From: CAWIDU01 sp963835055 | GTDB taxonomy: Bacteria; Patescibacteriota; Saccharimonadia; Saccharimonadales; UBA4665 | Reading direction: 5' to 3' | Assembly: GCA_963835055.1 (NCBI GenBank) | Contig: CAWIDU010000001.1 | Coordinates: forward strand, 124,001-188,000 | Length of the DNA: 64,000 nucleotides | Shown here: one piece after another, positions 35,612-43,931 of the stretch | Position numbering within the stretch: the stretch's first letter is position 1 | How the letters are laid out: each line of letters starts with the position of its first letter | The notes under the pieces: model-generated | What the model saw: the letters and a program-made list of their open reading frames with translations, nothing else | Database searches by the model: none | What the model was told of the DNA's origin: nothing | Program-made: the position numbers and the translations under genes

Positions 35612-36373
35612 CTATAAGCCTGCAATCCATGTCCTCAGTAATTGCTTTACCTCGGACTGTTCGTGAGGCTCATAAAAACTATGCTGCGCACCTTTAACAA
35701 TATGTATTTCCTTTTTGCCCGGTAGTTTTTCGTAAAGAATTTTCTGATGTTCTGGTGGCGTGGAATCATCCCGTTCGCCAACAATCATTATTACGGGCAT
35801 AATCAGCTTGTCTACGCCATCTAGCAAGTTGTAATTCATACGGTCTTCCATGTGTGACCATTTCAGTCGCTTTTCTTGTTTGCCATCATGGCTCATGGTG
35901 ACCCGAATGCCATTTCGTTTCCAAGCTTCCAAATCATTAGCTTTGGTTTGCATGCTTAATTCGCCGGATATAACTGTTGAAATTGGTGCCAAGGCTTTCA
36001 CTTTTTCCGGGTGCTTTTTGGCAAACAAGGCTACAGAAATTCCACCAAGGCTATGGCCGCACAAAATGAACGGTTCGATATACCAAGGTTGAGTAGCTGC
36101 CCAGGCAATGACATCTTCTAGGTCAGCGTAGTAGTTCGTAATTGTAGCATCCTCATATTTACCGCCTGTGCTTTCACCAAATGTATGAACGGCGTCCCAG
36201 CTAACCACTGTGTAACCACTCTCTAGGAAAGCCTCAGCCATTGCCCGTACATGTGGCTGCTCTTTGTTGCCACTAAGTCCATGGGCCACAAAAGCCAGCT
36301 TCCCATTTTCGGCCGATTTTTCGACTAGGACGCTAACTTTATTCCCGTCACGACTGGAAATAAAAGTTTTCAT
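35612..36373 (-). CDS. Alpha/beta hydrolase
   Basis: A 253-aa serine hydrolase-fold enzyme. The oxyanion region is VAHGLSGNKEQPHVRAMAEA, the nucleophile elbow is CGHSLGGISVALFA (Ser in GHSLGG), the acid is in VGERDDSTPPEHQ and the catalytic histidine is in KGAQHSFYEPHEQ. It resembles acyl-esterase/lysophospholipase-like members; no lid domain or signal peptide is present, so it acts in the cytosol. Substrate unknown. Confidence 0.88.
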   Translation of the reverse strand: MKTFISSRDGNKVSVLVEKSAENGKLAFVAHGLSGNKEQPHVRAMAEAFLESGYTVVSWDAVHTFGESTGGKYEDATITNYYADLEDVIAWAATQPWYIEPFILCGHSLGGISVALFAKKHPEKVKALAPISTVISGELSMQTKANDLEAWKRNGIRVTMSHDGKQEKRLKWSHMEDRMNYNLLDGVDKLIMPVIMIVGERDDSTPPEHQKILYEKLPGKKEIHIVKGAQHSFYEPHEQSEVKQLLRTWIAGL

Positions 36374-36538
36374 ATCATGAAGTATAGCAAGTACCAGGTA
36401 AGACTAGAACCGTATTAACAGAGGTGGAAATAAAATGAGACTGGTCTTGGCACCAGCTCTTATCTGAGTTAAGTCGATGGAAAACACTCTCTGGGGGCTA
36501 TAATCTGTTAGCCTGCTCTAGCAACTAGGAGTGGAGCT

Positions 36539-36709
36539 ATGCCTAATATTGAATATAATGGAACGTTATTGATCGATTACAAATACAATTGGCACCGCAA
36601 CTGCCAGACAATTTGCATCCTGGCCACCTATAACATGATTATTACAAGACTTGGATTATCTATATTCTGCTCGTATAGTTTCTATATCGGGAAGAAGTTT
36701 ACAAATTAA
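36539..36709 (+). CDS. Possible 56-aa peptide
   Basis: A 56-aa frame starting MPNIEYNGTLLIDYKYN with a hydrophobic C-terminal half (TYNMIITRLGLSIFCSYSF). It is preceded by TATAAT (36499-36504) and a purine-rich AGGAGTGGAG site. Against it, the 3' end overlaps the convergent gene at 36656 by 54 bp and no -35 box is clear. The remainder of the 36374-36655 gap shows nothing else besides a degenerate T-arm-like piece near 36400. Confidence 0.35.
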   Translation: MPNIEYNGTLLIDYKYNWHRNCQTICILATYNMIITRLGLSIFCSYSFYIGKKFTN

Positions 36710-37291
36710 GGCTGACCCTATACGCCAGCCATACTCTTCGGGCTCTATTGGCTTGAGACCCCACAAACGACCCCTAAGAGATCTTGCGACGCTTAAACTC
36801 TTTGCCGGCATTCCATCTTCAATAGCCGCAGCAGTTGTGTGGCGAATAAGCGCATTAGAAACACTTAAAAGACCGCTGTATTGTGCGTCCTTAGATTTGA
36901 GCACGGTGTAAGCCGCCAAAAGACTCAGATTGCTGCGCTTTAGGGAACGCTCTGCACTTCTTACTATTCTTAATCTGTGATTTGTTTCGAATACTCCATA
37001 TGATTCAAGGCCTGGGTCGGTGAAACCGTTCATCAAATCCTGATAACCTTTTAGAAATTCATTTACATTTGTAGCACGCTCCTGGCCGGAACCAACAACA
37101 ACAAAAGGTCGCCTCAACAACGGCTGCCCAATTCCATCCACACCTACCATACTCACACCGGCAGCAGCCACTATTATTGCCTCTTCAGGTTCAGCCTCTT
37201 CTGGTATATCCCAATGTGCGTAATGTTCATTATCATTACTAGCGTTAGCGTATGCTTGCAAAGACGGTGGAGGGGCGTTAGGTTTTGGCAT
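36656..37291 (-). CDS. Hypothetical 211-aa protein
   Basis: A soluble 211-aa protein without a recognised family. It begins with a proline/asparagine-rich head (MPKPNAPPPSLQAYANASND), has an acidic stretch (DIPEEAEPEEA), and a helical C-terminal half (SAERSLKRSNLSLLAAYTVL, HTTAAAIEDGMPAKSLSVA). No membrane span. It is the gene nearest to tRNA-fMet on this strand; the 166-bp gap between them holds the tRNA terminator and little else. Confidence 0.6.
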   Translation of the reverse strand: MPKPNAPPPSLQAYANASNDNEHYAHWDIPEEAEPEEAIIVAAAGVSMVGVDGIGQPLLRRPFVVVGSGQERATNVNEFLKGYQDLMNGFTDPGLESYGVFETNHRLRIVRSAERSLKRSNLSLLAAYTVLKSKDAQYSGLLSVSNALIRHTTAAAIEDGMPAKSLSVARSLRGRLWGLKPIEPEEYGWRIGSALICKLLPDIETIRAEYR

Positions 37292-37414
37292 GGAAACTCA
37301 CATTTACCACATAATTTGACAAGATTGATAATATATCTAAAAACAAGTGATTGCAAGCAAGAGCAATTAGACCAAGCAGGACTGGAACCAATTAACTCCT
37401 TAGGGGATTTCAGG

Positions 37415-37445
37415 CAAACAAAAACCTCTGTCGTGATAACAGAGG
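37415..37445 (-). terminator. Terminator after tRNA-fMet
   Basis: On the minus strand a 7-bp stem CCTCTGT/ACAGAGG with a 7-base loop is followed by a T-run (TTTTTGTTTG), just downstream of the tRNA 3' end. Confidence 0.85.
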
Positions 37446-37457
37446 TCATAATGCTTA

Positions 37458-37532
37458 TGGTTGCGGGGGCAGGACTCGAACCTGCGACCTCGTGGTTATG
37501 AGCCACGCGAGCTGCCGCTGCTCCACCCCGCA
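37458..37532 (-). tRNA. Initiator tRNA-fMet (CAT)
   Basis: A 75-nt cloverleaf with encoded CCA: acceptor TGCGGGG/CCCCGCA, D-stem GAGC/GCTC with a 7-base D-loop, anticodon stem CGTGG/CCACG, loop CTCATAA, T-stem GCAGG/CCTGC. A11-U24 in the D-stem marks it as the initiator. Position 1 is T, giving a weak U1-A72 pair rather than the C1-A72 mismatch of E. coli. The usual three G-C pairs of the anticodon stem are only two here, with U29-A41 in place of the first. Confidence 0.93.
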
Positions 37533-37619
37533 CGTCGTCCGAAGGACGTGAAAACGTCAATGTATTTTAACAAACAGGGGTAGAAATGTCAATTGGCACT
37601 GGAGCGGTGCAAGAAAAAG

Positions 37620-38039
37620 TCAACCCAGGACTGGAAATGCTTCTGATATGGCTGGTAGCTGGGCGCTGGCCGGCGGCGGCTGGACCGGGTTAGGCAGGTC
37701 GGCTGTGTAGCTCAGCGCCACGCTGGCCGGCACGATCAGCTCTTGTTCGCCAGCAGCCCCCAGACCGAAATTCTGCCGGGCCGCCAGCTCCAGATACTGG
37801 TTGCTGTTGTAATAACTGTTTTGCAGCGACAGATTGGTGTTCTTGAGCTGTTGGATATTGTTCTGCTGCTTGAGCACCGAAATTTGTTTCTGCAAGCCGT
37901 AGTTGGTCTGGATAGTTTTGATGCCGCTCCAACTGATCAGCAGGACGACAATCACGAACAGCAACTGCCCGACGAAGCGGACGTCGTTGAGGCGCTGCAA
38001 GAACGCTAGAACCTTTTCGATGTACTTTTTTATTTTCAT
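37620..38039 (-). CDS. FtsB/DivIC-like septum formation protein
   Basis: A 139-aa protein with a short basic head, one membrane span (about 22-40, FVGQLLFVIVVLLISWSGI), a coiled coil (about 44-80, rich in Q/L/N) and the family's closing motif YLELAARQNFGLGAAGEQEL. This matches FtsB/DivIC, which join FtsL and FtsQ in the division machinery. A proline-rich tail (about 115-139) is extra. It is divergent from tRNA-Ile2, 74 bp away. Confidence 0.82.
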   Translation of the reverse strand: MKIKKYIEKVLAFLQRLNDVRFVGQLLFVIVVLLISWSGIKTIQTNYGLQKQISVLKQQNNIQQLKNTNLSLQNSYYNSNQYLELAARQNFGLGAAGEQELIVPASVALSYTADLPNPVQPPPASAQLPAISEAFPVLG

Positions 38040-38112
38040 GGAACCGTAACCATCATTATATAACTTCTACCAAATTCTGCTATACTCGTCATCTGTTACC
38101 AACTGGTCGCAC

Positions 38113-38188
38113 GGGGGTGTAGCTCAGTGGTTAGAGCAGTCGGCTCATAACTGATTGGTCCTTGGTTCAAATCCAAGCACCCCCACCA
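38113..38188 (+). tRNA. tRNA-Ile2 (CAT), probable TilS substrate
   Basis: A 76-nt cloverleaf with encoded CCA: acceptor GGGGGTG/CACCCCC, D-stem GCTC/GAGC, anticodon loop CTCATAA, T-loop TTCAAAT. The GGTTAGAGCAG and CGGCTCATAA regions resemble bacterial tRNA-Ile(CAU), whose C34 is changed to lysidine by TilS. The assignment over elongator Met is by likeness, not proof. Confidence 0.88.
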
Positions 38189-38265
38189 ATTTTGCTGTCC
38201 ACTTGAAATGTAGCTTATCGGAGCCTATAGTCAGAATTAGTAATAACTTAAACTCTCAAATAAAC

Positions 38266-39255
38266 ATGGCAAGCGCATTAGAAGTCAGCGGAGTTATACA
38301 GGCCGAGCAAAGAATGGGTGAAGTTATAGCTAAGCGCTACGAACTGCGTGACGTTATAGCGTCCACCAGTCAATCAATTATTCATCGAGCGCTTGACTGT
38401 GTCGAAGGCGTGCCAGTGGCTATAAAAGAGTTTTACGAACCCGACAGTGATGCCCGGAATCGGGTAAATTTAGAGATCGCTACTCACCTAGCCCTAACCG
38501 GTAAGCCGCATATTGCGCCGTTACATGACAATGAAGTTCATACCATGCCCGGCGACAACCAGCGAGCCATTGTCTTGAAGTTGGCCGGCGGCGGTTCGCT
38601 GGGCATGATAATGTCTCATACTGCTGAGTCGACCGGGACGATGGAAATGGCCGCTTTTGCGACACAGCAAGCTGCTAATCCCCGAACTACTAAAGTCGAT
38701 GTCGATGTCGTGACCGAAATGGCCCTTGATATGGTCACGGCAGTCGAGTCGGTGCACGCCGCCGGCCTAATACACGGCGACATCAAACCCGGTAATATAC
38801 TTTTCGATCATCAGGAAGGAGCGTGGTGGCTGGCTGATTTCGGCATTGTTCAAATCATGGACGGCGAAGTTTCGTCGGAGCTCAGAAGTGCCATCCAGAG
38901 CCTGGGCGCCACGGCCCTGGCGAAGTCATATAATCCATCAGAAACCATCGCAGGGACTTTCGGTTTCATCGCGCCCGAACGAGGCTTCGCCGGAGCTGAG
39001 GCTCAGCCGCCGAACGACATTTATGGCCTAGGTGTAACTATGTACCAAGCTACAACCGGAAGCTTACCTTACGACGAAATAAGTGACCTAAGGGAATACT
39101 TTTTACTAGTCCAGGGTAATCCGCCAGACGCAATTCGTACTTTCCGACCGGAAGTGCCGGTGGTCTTCGAAGCAGTCGTCATGAGTTGCCTGGAACCCCA
39201 ACCCAAAAATCGGCCGACTCTAGCGGATTTGCGTACTGAATTAATGTCTATCTGA
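38266..39255 (+). CDS. Hanks-type serine/threonine protein kinase
   Basis: A 329-aa soluble kinase. The start MASALEVSGVIQ at 38266 is used because the longer frame runs through the tRNA gene. Key residues are present: VAIKEF (ATP lysine), HGDIKPGNILF (catalytic loop, with G for the usual R before D), LADFGIVQ (DFG) and GTFGFIAPERG (APE region). The glycine loop is weak (VIASTSQSIIHRA). Unlike PknB it has no membrane span or PASTA repeats. It overlaps the convergent dus gene by 8 bp. Targets unknown. Confidence 0.88.
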   Translation: MASALEVSGVIQAEQRMGEVIAKRYELRDVIASTSQSIIHRALDCVEGVPVAIKEFYEPDSDARNRVNLEIATHLALTGKPHIAPLHDNEVHTMPGDNQRAIVLKLAGGGSLGMIMSHTAESTGTMEMAAFATQQAANPRTTKVDVDVVTEMALDMVTAVESVHAAGLIHGDIKPGNILFDHQEGAWWLADFGIVQIMDGEVSSELRSAIQSLGATALAKSYNPSETIAGTFGFIAPERGFAGAEAQPPNDIYGLGVTMYQATTGSLPYDEISDLREYFLLVQGNPPDAIRTFRPEVPVVFEAVVMSCLEPQPKNRPTLADLRTELMSI

Positions 39256-40204
39256 CTCTAGCTGTCTGTAGCAAGTCAAGCAACTGCTCGGTGCTGCTGG
39301 CGTGCATCAAATCTTCTCTTAGCTCCTTGGCGCCGTCGAAACCGTTGATATAAATTTTGCAAAATTTGTTGAGCGTCACAATCGGGCGCTCGTTGTGCCT
39401 CCAGGTTTCGGCGAATAATTTAACATGCCTTTTGTACAAATCTATTTTCTGCTCAGGCGTGAAAGTTTGCCACGGGCTATCCTCTGCGAAAGCGAACGGG
39501 TCGGCGAAGACGCCACGGCCGATCATGATACCGTCCAACTTATATTTTTCGGCCAACTCCAATCCATGCTGGCGGTTTTCGACGTCGCCATTGCCGATAA
39601 TTAGCGTGCTAACTTTTAATTTATCCCTGATTTCCCGCACTTTGCCGATTTCATCCCAATGCGCCGGCACTTTGCTCATCTCGTTGCGGGTGCGGCCATG
39701 GATGATCAGGGCGTCCAAATCTTGTTTTAGTAAAAATTCCGGCCATGACAGATCAATTTCGCTCAGGCCGAGCCGCGTTTTGACCGAAACCGGCAGACCA
39801 CCAGCGCCTTCACGCGTGGCCTTGATAATTTCGGCGGCTAGCGGTCGGTTATCGACCATCGCCACGCAGCAACCGTTTTTGACGACGGCTTTGTCCGGGC
39901 ACCCGAAGTTGATATCGACACCGTCGTAACCCATCTTCACTAAATCAGCAGCCGTTTTGCGGAAGTTTTCCGGCTGCTTGCCCCAAATCTGGGCAATGAT
40001 CGGTCGGTCTTTCTCCGAAAATTTAAGGCGGAAATCCAGCTTGCCCCGTCCGTTGCTCTGCAAACCATCAGCATTCACGAATTCAGTGAAAAACAAATCA
40101 GGCGGCGCGCAGTCAGCAATAATCTGACGAAAAACGGTATCCGTCACGTCATACAACGGCGCCAATACAAAAATGGGGCGCCGAGCGTCCCGCCATACAT
40201 TCAT
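39248..40204 (-). CDS. tRNA-dihydrouridine synthase
   Basis: Dus enzymes reduce specific uridines in tRNA using FMN and NADPH. The 318-aa protein has an early APLYDVTDTVFRQII, the FTEFVNADGL strand, INFGCPDKAVVKNGCC (the catalytic cysteine is in the GCC after the NFGCP motif), VKTRLGL, LIIHGRTRNEM and GNGDVENRQHGL plus MIGRGVFADPF. The order and spacing match the Dus/COG0042 family. The specific site modified cannot be told. Confidence 0.92.
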   Translation of the reverse strand: MNVWRDARRPIFVLAPLYDVTDTVFRQIIADCAPPDLFFTEFVNADGLQSNGRGKLDFRLKFSEKDRPIIAQIWGKQPENFRKTAADLVKMGYDGVDINFGCPDKAVVKNGCCVAMVDNRPLAAEIIKATREGAGGLPVSVKTRLGLSEIDLSWPEFLLKQDLDALIIHGRTRNEMSKVPAHWDEIGKVREIRDKLKVSTLIIGNGDVENRQHGLELAEKYKLDGIMIGRGVFADPFAFAEDSPWQTFTPEQKIDLYKRHVKLFAETWRHNERPIVTLNKFCKIYINGFDGAKELREDLMHASSTEQLLDLLQTARVR

Positions 40205-40226
40205 GAAAACTTATTATAAAGGAGTT

Positions 40227-40505
40227 CTATGGAGCTGTGGAAATGAAAGCGGCTACAACCCTTACTGGCGCCACCCGTCTCAACTCTTCAATCGCTCGAT
40301 CTCGTGGAGTCTCTAGATCAACTGATCTGGCTTCTACGGGCGGCGATGATTCTGTAGGGAACATTGCGGCTCTCACAGCCATCGCTCCGTTGACATCACG
40401 CTTAACGGCATCATCACGAGCGCGCCGCTCCTTAAGAGCACCCGGCGACCAACCACCTAACAGATGCCTGCTATCCGCTATTCTTCGTTCTCGTTGCCTA
40501 TCCAA
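40227..40505 (-). CDS. Hypothetical 92-aa basic protein
   Basis: A 92-aa protein of arginine-rich composition, starting DRQRERRIADSRHLLGG after an initiating TTG at 40505. The start is set by a strong GGAGGG site 8 bases upstream; the alternative ATG at 40526 would place that site inside the gene. No family, span or fold was recognised. It lies 79 bp downstream of another hypothetical gene in the same direction. Moderate doubt remains because a long frame on the opposite strand covers the same bases. Confidence 0.45.
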   Translation of the reverse strand: MDRQRERRIADSRHLLGGWSPGALKERRARDDAVKRDVNGAMAVRAAMFPTESSPPVEARSVDLETPRDRAIEELRRVAPVRVVAAFISTAP

Positions 40506-40584
40506 TATATTTGCCCTCCTTAACATAGAGCAGTATAGCTCTAGGAGCTGGACCCGCGCTGTAAGATTATCGACTTATGATAAT

Positions 40585-40968
40585 TTAAGAATCTTCGTAG
40601 CCAGGAATTTGACGCCTAATATGATCTGGGATGCGGCCCCGATCAGCGAAAGCTTGGCCGCGGGCTGATAGGTGACGTTTCGGTAACTCGACGCGTGGAG
40701 GACGGGGCGCGGTGTTGACGCCGGCTTCAGCCGGAGTTTGTGAAGTGCGATCGACCATACGCTGGGTGAAGCCAGAGCCATTTTCCAGGTTTTTGGCCTT
40801 TAGCTCAACTAGCTCGGGATCCAAGGTCGCGACATGGCTAGTGTCGCCTACGCGGCTGATTCTAATGTCCAGTTCGGCCTGGGCTGCTGCTCGGGCGGCT
40901 ATTCGAGCAGCCGCTTCTTCTTCGGCGAATAGCTGGAGTTGATGAGGGTGGCCGTTTTCGATTGACAT
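40585..40968 (-). CDS. Hypothetical 127-aa protein
   Basis: A soluble 127-aa protein with an alanine/glutamate-rich helix near the start (EEEAAARIAARAAAQAELD) and a basic, proline-containing C-terminal half ending IPDHIRRQIPGYEDS. The abundance of charged residues and the lack of a span point to the cytosol. No family was recognised. It is separated from the ABC exporter genes by 48 bp. Confidence 0.55.
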   Translation of the reverse strand: MSIENGHPHQLQLFAEEEAAARIAARAAAQAELDIRISRVGDTSHVATLDPELVELKAKNLENGSGFTQRMVDRTSQTPAEAGVNTAPRPPRVELPKRHLSARGQAFADRGRIPDHIRRQIPGYEDS

Positions 40969-41015
40969 GTCTGTATTATATCACGCTTATGCAAATTTGA
41001 CAAGAACTCAGAGTT

Positions 41016-42128
41016 CTATTCCCACTTGAAAACACGGAAGGCGACGGCGTAAATTATGACGAACCAGACGGCGATCAGGCCGAGTTGCGGGCCGATTTGC
41101 CAGAGATTTTTGCCCTCGGTGGTTAGGAAGCGCAGGCCGTCAATCACCGGTGTCAGCGGCAGATAGGTAGTAACATGCTGCAGCCAGTTGGGCATCAAGA
41201 AACGCGGGAAGAACGTGCCGGACAGGAAAAGCATCGGGAAAACGACAATGTTGCTGAGCGGCGCTGCTTGGCGCTCGTTCTTGGCCCAACCGCCAATCGC
41301 CAGGCCAAGACCCAGGATCATGAAAATGCTGAGGGCCGCGAAAATGGCTATTTCTAGATAGTTGCCATCAATCTTGAGATGAAAAACTTCGATGGCGACA
41401 ATGAATTGGATAATAATCGAGATGATACCGATGGCCGCTTGGCTGAACATGGTGGCTAGGAAATACTGCCAGACGCGCAGCGGCGTGGTGTGCAGCCGGC
41501 GCAGGATGCCCTGCTTCTTGAGCTCCGGGAAAACGTTGACCGGGCCGAAAATACCGATGCCGATAATCGAGAAGCCGAGCAGGCCGGAGAACGTGTAGTC
41601 GAAACTGGTCAGACCTTTCTGGTTGATCTGTTGGCCGGTCGCCGAGAAAGGTTGTTGGACCTTGACGAATTTGGCGTTCAGCTGCTTGAAGCTGCCCTGC
41701 AGCACGGTGGTCAGGGTTTCGCCGGTGCCGGAGGTCGTCTCGTTGTAGAGGACTTCGGCCTGGCCGGAGGGGTAGGCCTGGCCCTTGGCGACGGCGCCGA
41801 AATTGGGCGGTAGGACGATGATGCCGTCGATTTGGCTTTTGCTCATCTTGTCCTCGGCGCTGGCAACGGTGGTCAGCGATTTGTCGATTTTGAATGTCTT
41901 GCTGGACTCTAGCTGGCTGGTCAGGCTGCGGGCGAAGCTAGTCGGTGACTGGTTAATCAGCGCCACATTGAAGCTGACATTGCCGCCGCCCTTGCTGAGG
42001 CTACCGAAAACAAACAGGAAAATCAGCGGGAATAGCACGGTGAAGAACTGGGCCAGCCGGTCGCGGAAAAAGCGCCGAGTACTCAGCTTGGTGAAAACCA
42101 TGACGGTTCGTAGTTGGTTGATCTTCAT
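41016..42128 (-). CDS. ABC-2 type transporter permease
   Basis: A 370-aa membrane protein with one N-terminal span (about 22-42), a large external domain (about 45-170) and five C-terminal spans (about 175-365). The arrangement and the segments RDRLAQFFTVLFPLIFLFVF, FSIIGIGIFGPVNVFPELKK, QGILRRLHTTPLRVWQY and LLFLSGTFFPRFLMPNWLQ are typical of drug- or polymer-exporting ABC-2 permeases. It starts 2 bases after the ATPase gene and should form a transporter with it. Confidence 0.92.
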   Translation of the reverse strand: MKINQLRTVMVFTKLSTRRFFRDRLAQFFTVLFPLIFLFVFGSLSKGGGNVSFNVALINQSPTSFARSLTSQLESSKTFKIDKSLTTVASAEDKMSKSQIDGIIVLPPNFGAVAKGQAYPSGQAEVLYNETTSGTGETLTTVLQGSFKQLNAKFVKVQQPFSATGQQINQKGLTSFDYTFSGLLGFSIIGIGIFGPVNVFPELKKQGILRRLHTTPLRVWQYFLATMFSQAAIGIISIIIQFIVAIEVFHLKIDGNYLEIAIFAALSIFMILGLGLAIGGWAKNERQAAPLSNIVVFPMLFLSGTFFPRFLMPNWLQHVTTYLPLTPVIDGLRFLTTEGKNLWQIGPQLGLIAVWFVIIYAVAFRVFKWE

Positions 42129-42129
42129 A

Positions 42130-42889
42130 CTAAGTCCTCAGCCCCCGGCCAGTTAAATCGATGAAAACGTCTTCCAGATTGGCTTGCTCGACCCGTTGGT
42201 CTTTCTTGAAACCGCGTTTCAGCAGCTGCTTAATCAGATTGTGGGGCGTGTCGAGGGCGATGATTTTGCCGTTGTCCATAATGGCCACCCGATCACACAG
42301 AACTTCGGCTTCTTCCATGTAATGAGTCGTCATGATGACCGTCACGCCCTTGTCACGGACTTTTTTGGTCAGATCCCAGAGATTCCGGCGGGCCTGGGGG
42401 TCGAGTCCGGTGGTCGGCTCGTCGAGGAAGAAGACTTTCGGCTGGTGGACGAGGGCGGCGGCGATGCTCAGGCGCTGGCGCTGGCCGCCAGATAGCTGCT
42501 CAGCGAAATTCTCGGTCTGTTTGCCTAGTTGTACATCGTCCAGAAACTCCTGGACATTGACCCGCTCACCATAAGCCGCGGCGAACATTTCAATGATTTC
42601 GGTGATTTTCTGTTTGTCTTGGAAGGCTGGCGACTGGGGTTGGACGCCGATGATTTTCTTGACCTCATTGGGGCTGCTCGGCAACATTTAACCCGTTAAG
42701 GGTGATTGTACCGCCATCAATTGGTCGCATAGTCTCGATCATCTCTAGCGTCGTGGTCTTGCCGGCGCCGTTGGGGCCGAGAATGCCGAAAATTTCGCCT
42801 TTTTGGACCTCGAAGGAAATGCCGTCAACGGCGACTTTGTCACCATAGACCTTTTTCAGATCTTTGACTTTTAGAATTGCATCAGCCAT
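42130..42889 (-). pseudogene. ABC transporter ATPase with a +1 frameshift
   Basis: Two frames (42889-42665 and 42687-42130) join into a 252-aa ABC ATPase if one C is dropped from a CCCC run (42670-42673 on the plus strand). Walker A is GPNGAGKTTTLEMIET, the signature LSGGQRQRLSIAAALVHQP and Walker B FFLDEPTTGLDP, followed by the H-loop TTHYMEE. The joined length is a multiple of three after removing one base. The partner permease gene is intact, so a sequence error or recoding at the CCC-C site is as likely as true loss. Confidence 0.85.
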
Positions 42890-42912
42890 GTACTTGAATC
42901 AATTATAACAAA

Positions 42913-42940
42913 AAAACACCCAGCCGAAACTGGGTGTTTT
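42913..42940. terminator. Rho-independent terminator
   Basis: An 11-bp stem AAAACACCCAG (42913-42923) with CTGGGTGTTTT (42930-42940) and a 6-base loop CCGAAA. T-runs on both strands make it usable in both directions; its main role is to end the 64-aa gene at 42958-43152. Confidence 0.9.
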
Positions 42941-42957
42941 ATAAACTAACCGAGAAC

Positions 42958-43152
42958 TTACTTGCGCTTGACGGTCAGGAAACCGTTGCGTGGGTTTTCG
43001 TTAACTTCCATGCCGGCTGGCAGATCAGAGGCTTCTGGGCGCTCATCCTTGCTGAAGTAGTAGATTGTTTGCTTCTTGCCACCGCGCAGGGTAACGCTCT
43101 TGGAATTTAAGTGATATGTAACACCCTTGGAGTTAGTGTGCTTGTATGCCAT
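42958..43152 (-). CDS. Conserved-looking 64-aa protein
   Basis: A small basic protein (MAYKHTNSKGVTYHLNSK, later GGKKQTIYYFSKDERPEA and NENPRNGFLTVKRK) with a beta-rich composition and no cysteine or span. The regular strand pattern and a purine-rich site GGAGAGGGAGAG directly before the ATG suggest good expression. It has its own promoter (43191-43220) and terminator (42913-42940), so it is a separate unit. I believe similar proteins occur in other Saccharibacteria, but this was not checked. Function unknown. Confidence 0.75.
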   Translation of the reverse strand: MAYKHTNSKGVTYHLNSKSVTLRGGKKQTIYYFSKDERPEASDLPAGMEVNENPRNGFLTVKRK

Positions 43153-43190
43153 GTAGCTCTCCCTCTCCTTACCGTTAGTAATGTACCCCT

Positions 43191-43220
43191 AACATACTCT
43201 GGTGGGATTTTGTTTGTCAA
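43191..43220 (-). promoter_or_regulatory. Promoter for the 64-aa gene
   Basis: Minus strand -35 TTGACA (43215-43220), 18-bp spacer, -10 TATGTT (43191-43196); the leader would be about 30 bases. Confidence 0.65.
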
Positions 43221-43328
43221 CCCCTAATTGGTTTTCGCTGTCTGTAATTTTACAGTTGCACCGGCCGTCCAGCTATACTACACTGATTGCAGTAAACATA
43301 AGTAATAAAGAGGTGGAGTAAACAAGGT

Positions 43329-43931
43329 ATGGATTTTTCGAATCGTCCCGCACAAGCACCGGCCGCCCCGGCTGCGCATTCTAGCGCTGGGTCTTCCAGC
43401 GGCAGAAAGGGTAAAAATCGAGATAAGTGGGCACGTGTTGGCGTTGTCTCAGCGGTGGCCTCAGTGGTCATTCTGCTGGTCGGGCTAGTCGTGCTAATCG
43501 GTTTCGGCAACAGTAATAACGAGGGAAAGTACGTCGACACGTCCAAACTCCAGGCCGTCTTCCTTAATACTGGCCAGGTTTACTTCGGTAATATCACCGC
43601 CCTTAACAGCAGATACTTCGTCCTGACGAACATTTACTACCTGCAAACCACCAGCAATTCTGCCAGTTCGACCACCGCTGCCGCCTCAAGCACTGCCAGC
43701 AATAACGTTACCCTAGTCAAGCTAGGTTGCGAGATCCACCAACCGTACGATCAAATGATCCTCAACAGCACCCAGGTGACTTTCTGGGAGAACCTACAGT
43801 CCTCCGGTCAAGTCGCCCAAGCGGTTTCGACTTTCCAGAAGGACAACCCCAACGGTCAGAAGTGTAGCGACCAGAGCAGCAGCTCATCTTCGACGACTAA
43901 CTCTGTACAAAGCGCCGGCACCAAACAGTAG
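43329..43931 (+). CDS. Hypothetical single-span membrane protein
   Basis: A 200-aa protein with an Ala/Ser/Pro-rich head (1-38), one span at about 40-60 (VVSAVASVVILLVGLVVLIG) and an external part with a beta domain (about 68-150; YVDTSKLQAVFLNTGQVYFG, FVLTNIYYLQT) and a Ser/Thr-rich tail. An upstream TATACT (43274-43279) could be its -10 box. It overlaps the convergent gene at 43884 by 48 bp. No family recognised. Confidence 0.7.
   Translation: MDFSNRPAQAPAAPAAHSSAGSSSGRKGKNRDKWARVGVVSAVASVVILLVGLVVLIGFGNSNNEGKYVDTSKLQAVFLNTGQVYFGNITALNSRYFVLTNIYYLQTTSNSASSTTAAASSTASNNVTLVKLGCEIHQPYDQMILNSTQVTFWENLQSSGQVAQAVSTFQKDNPNGQKCSDQSSSSSSTTNSVQSAGTKQ

Noticed and set aside
37214..37501. A 95-aa plus-strand frame ending in GAGLEPATSWL
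   Set aside because: This ending is a familiar spurious translation of the reverse strand of a tRNA; it overlaps tRNA-fMet.
38155..38265. Longer N-terminus for the Ser/Thr kinase
   Set aside because: The extra frame reads through the tRNA-Ile2 gene, so the start at 38266 is used.
40237..40668. A 143-aa plus-strand frame near the dus gene
   Set aside because: It overlaps two minus-strand frames, one with a strong GGAGGG site, and shows no domain or ribosome site of its own.
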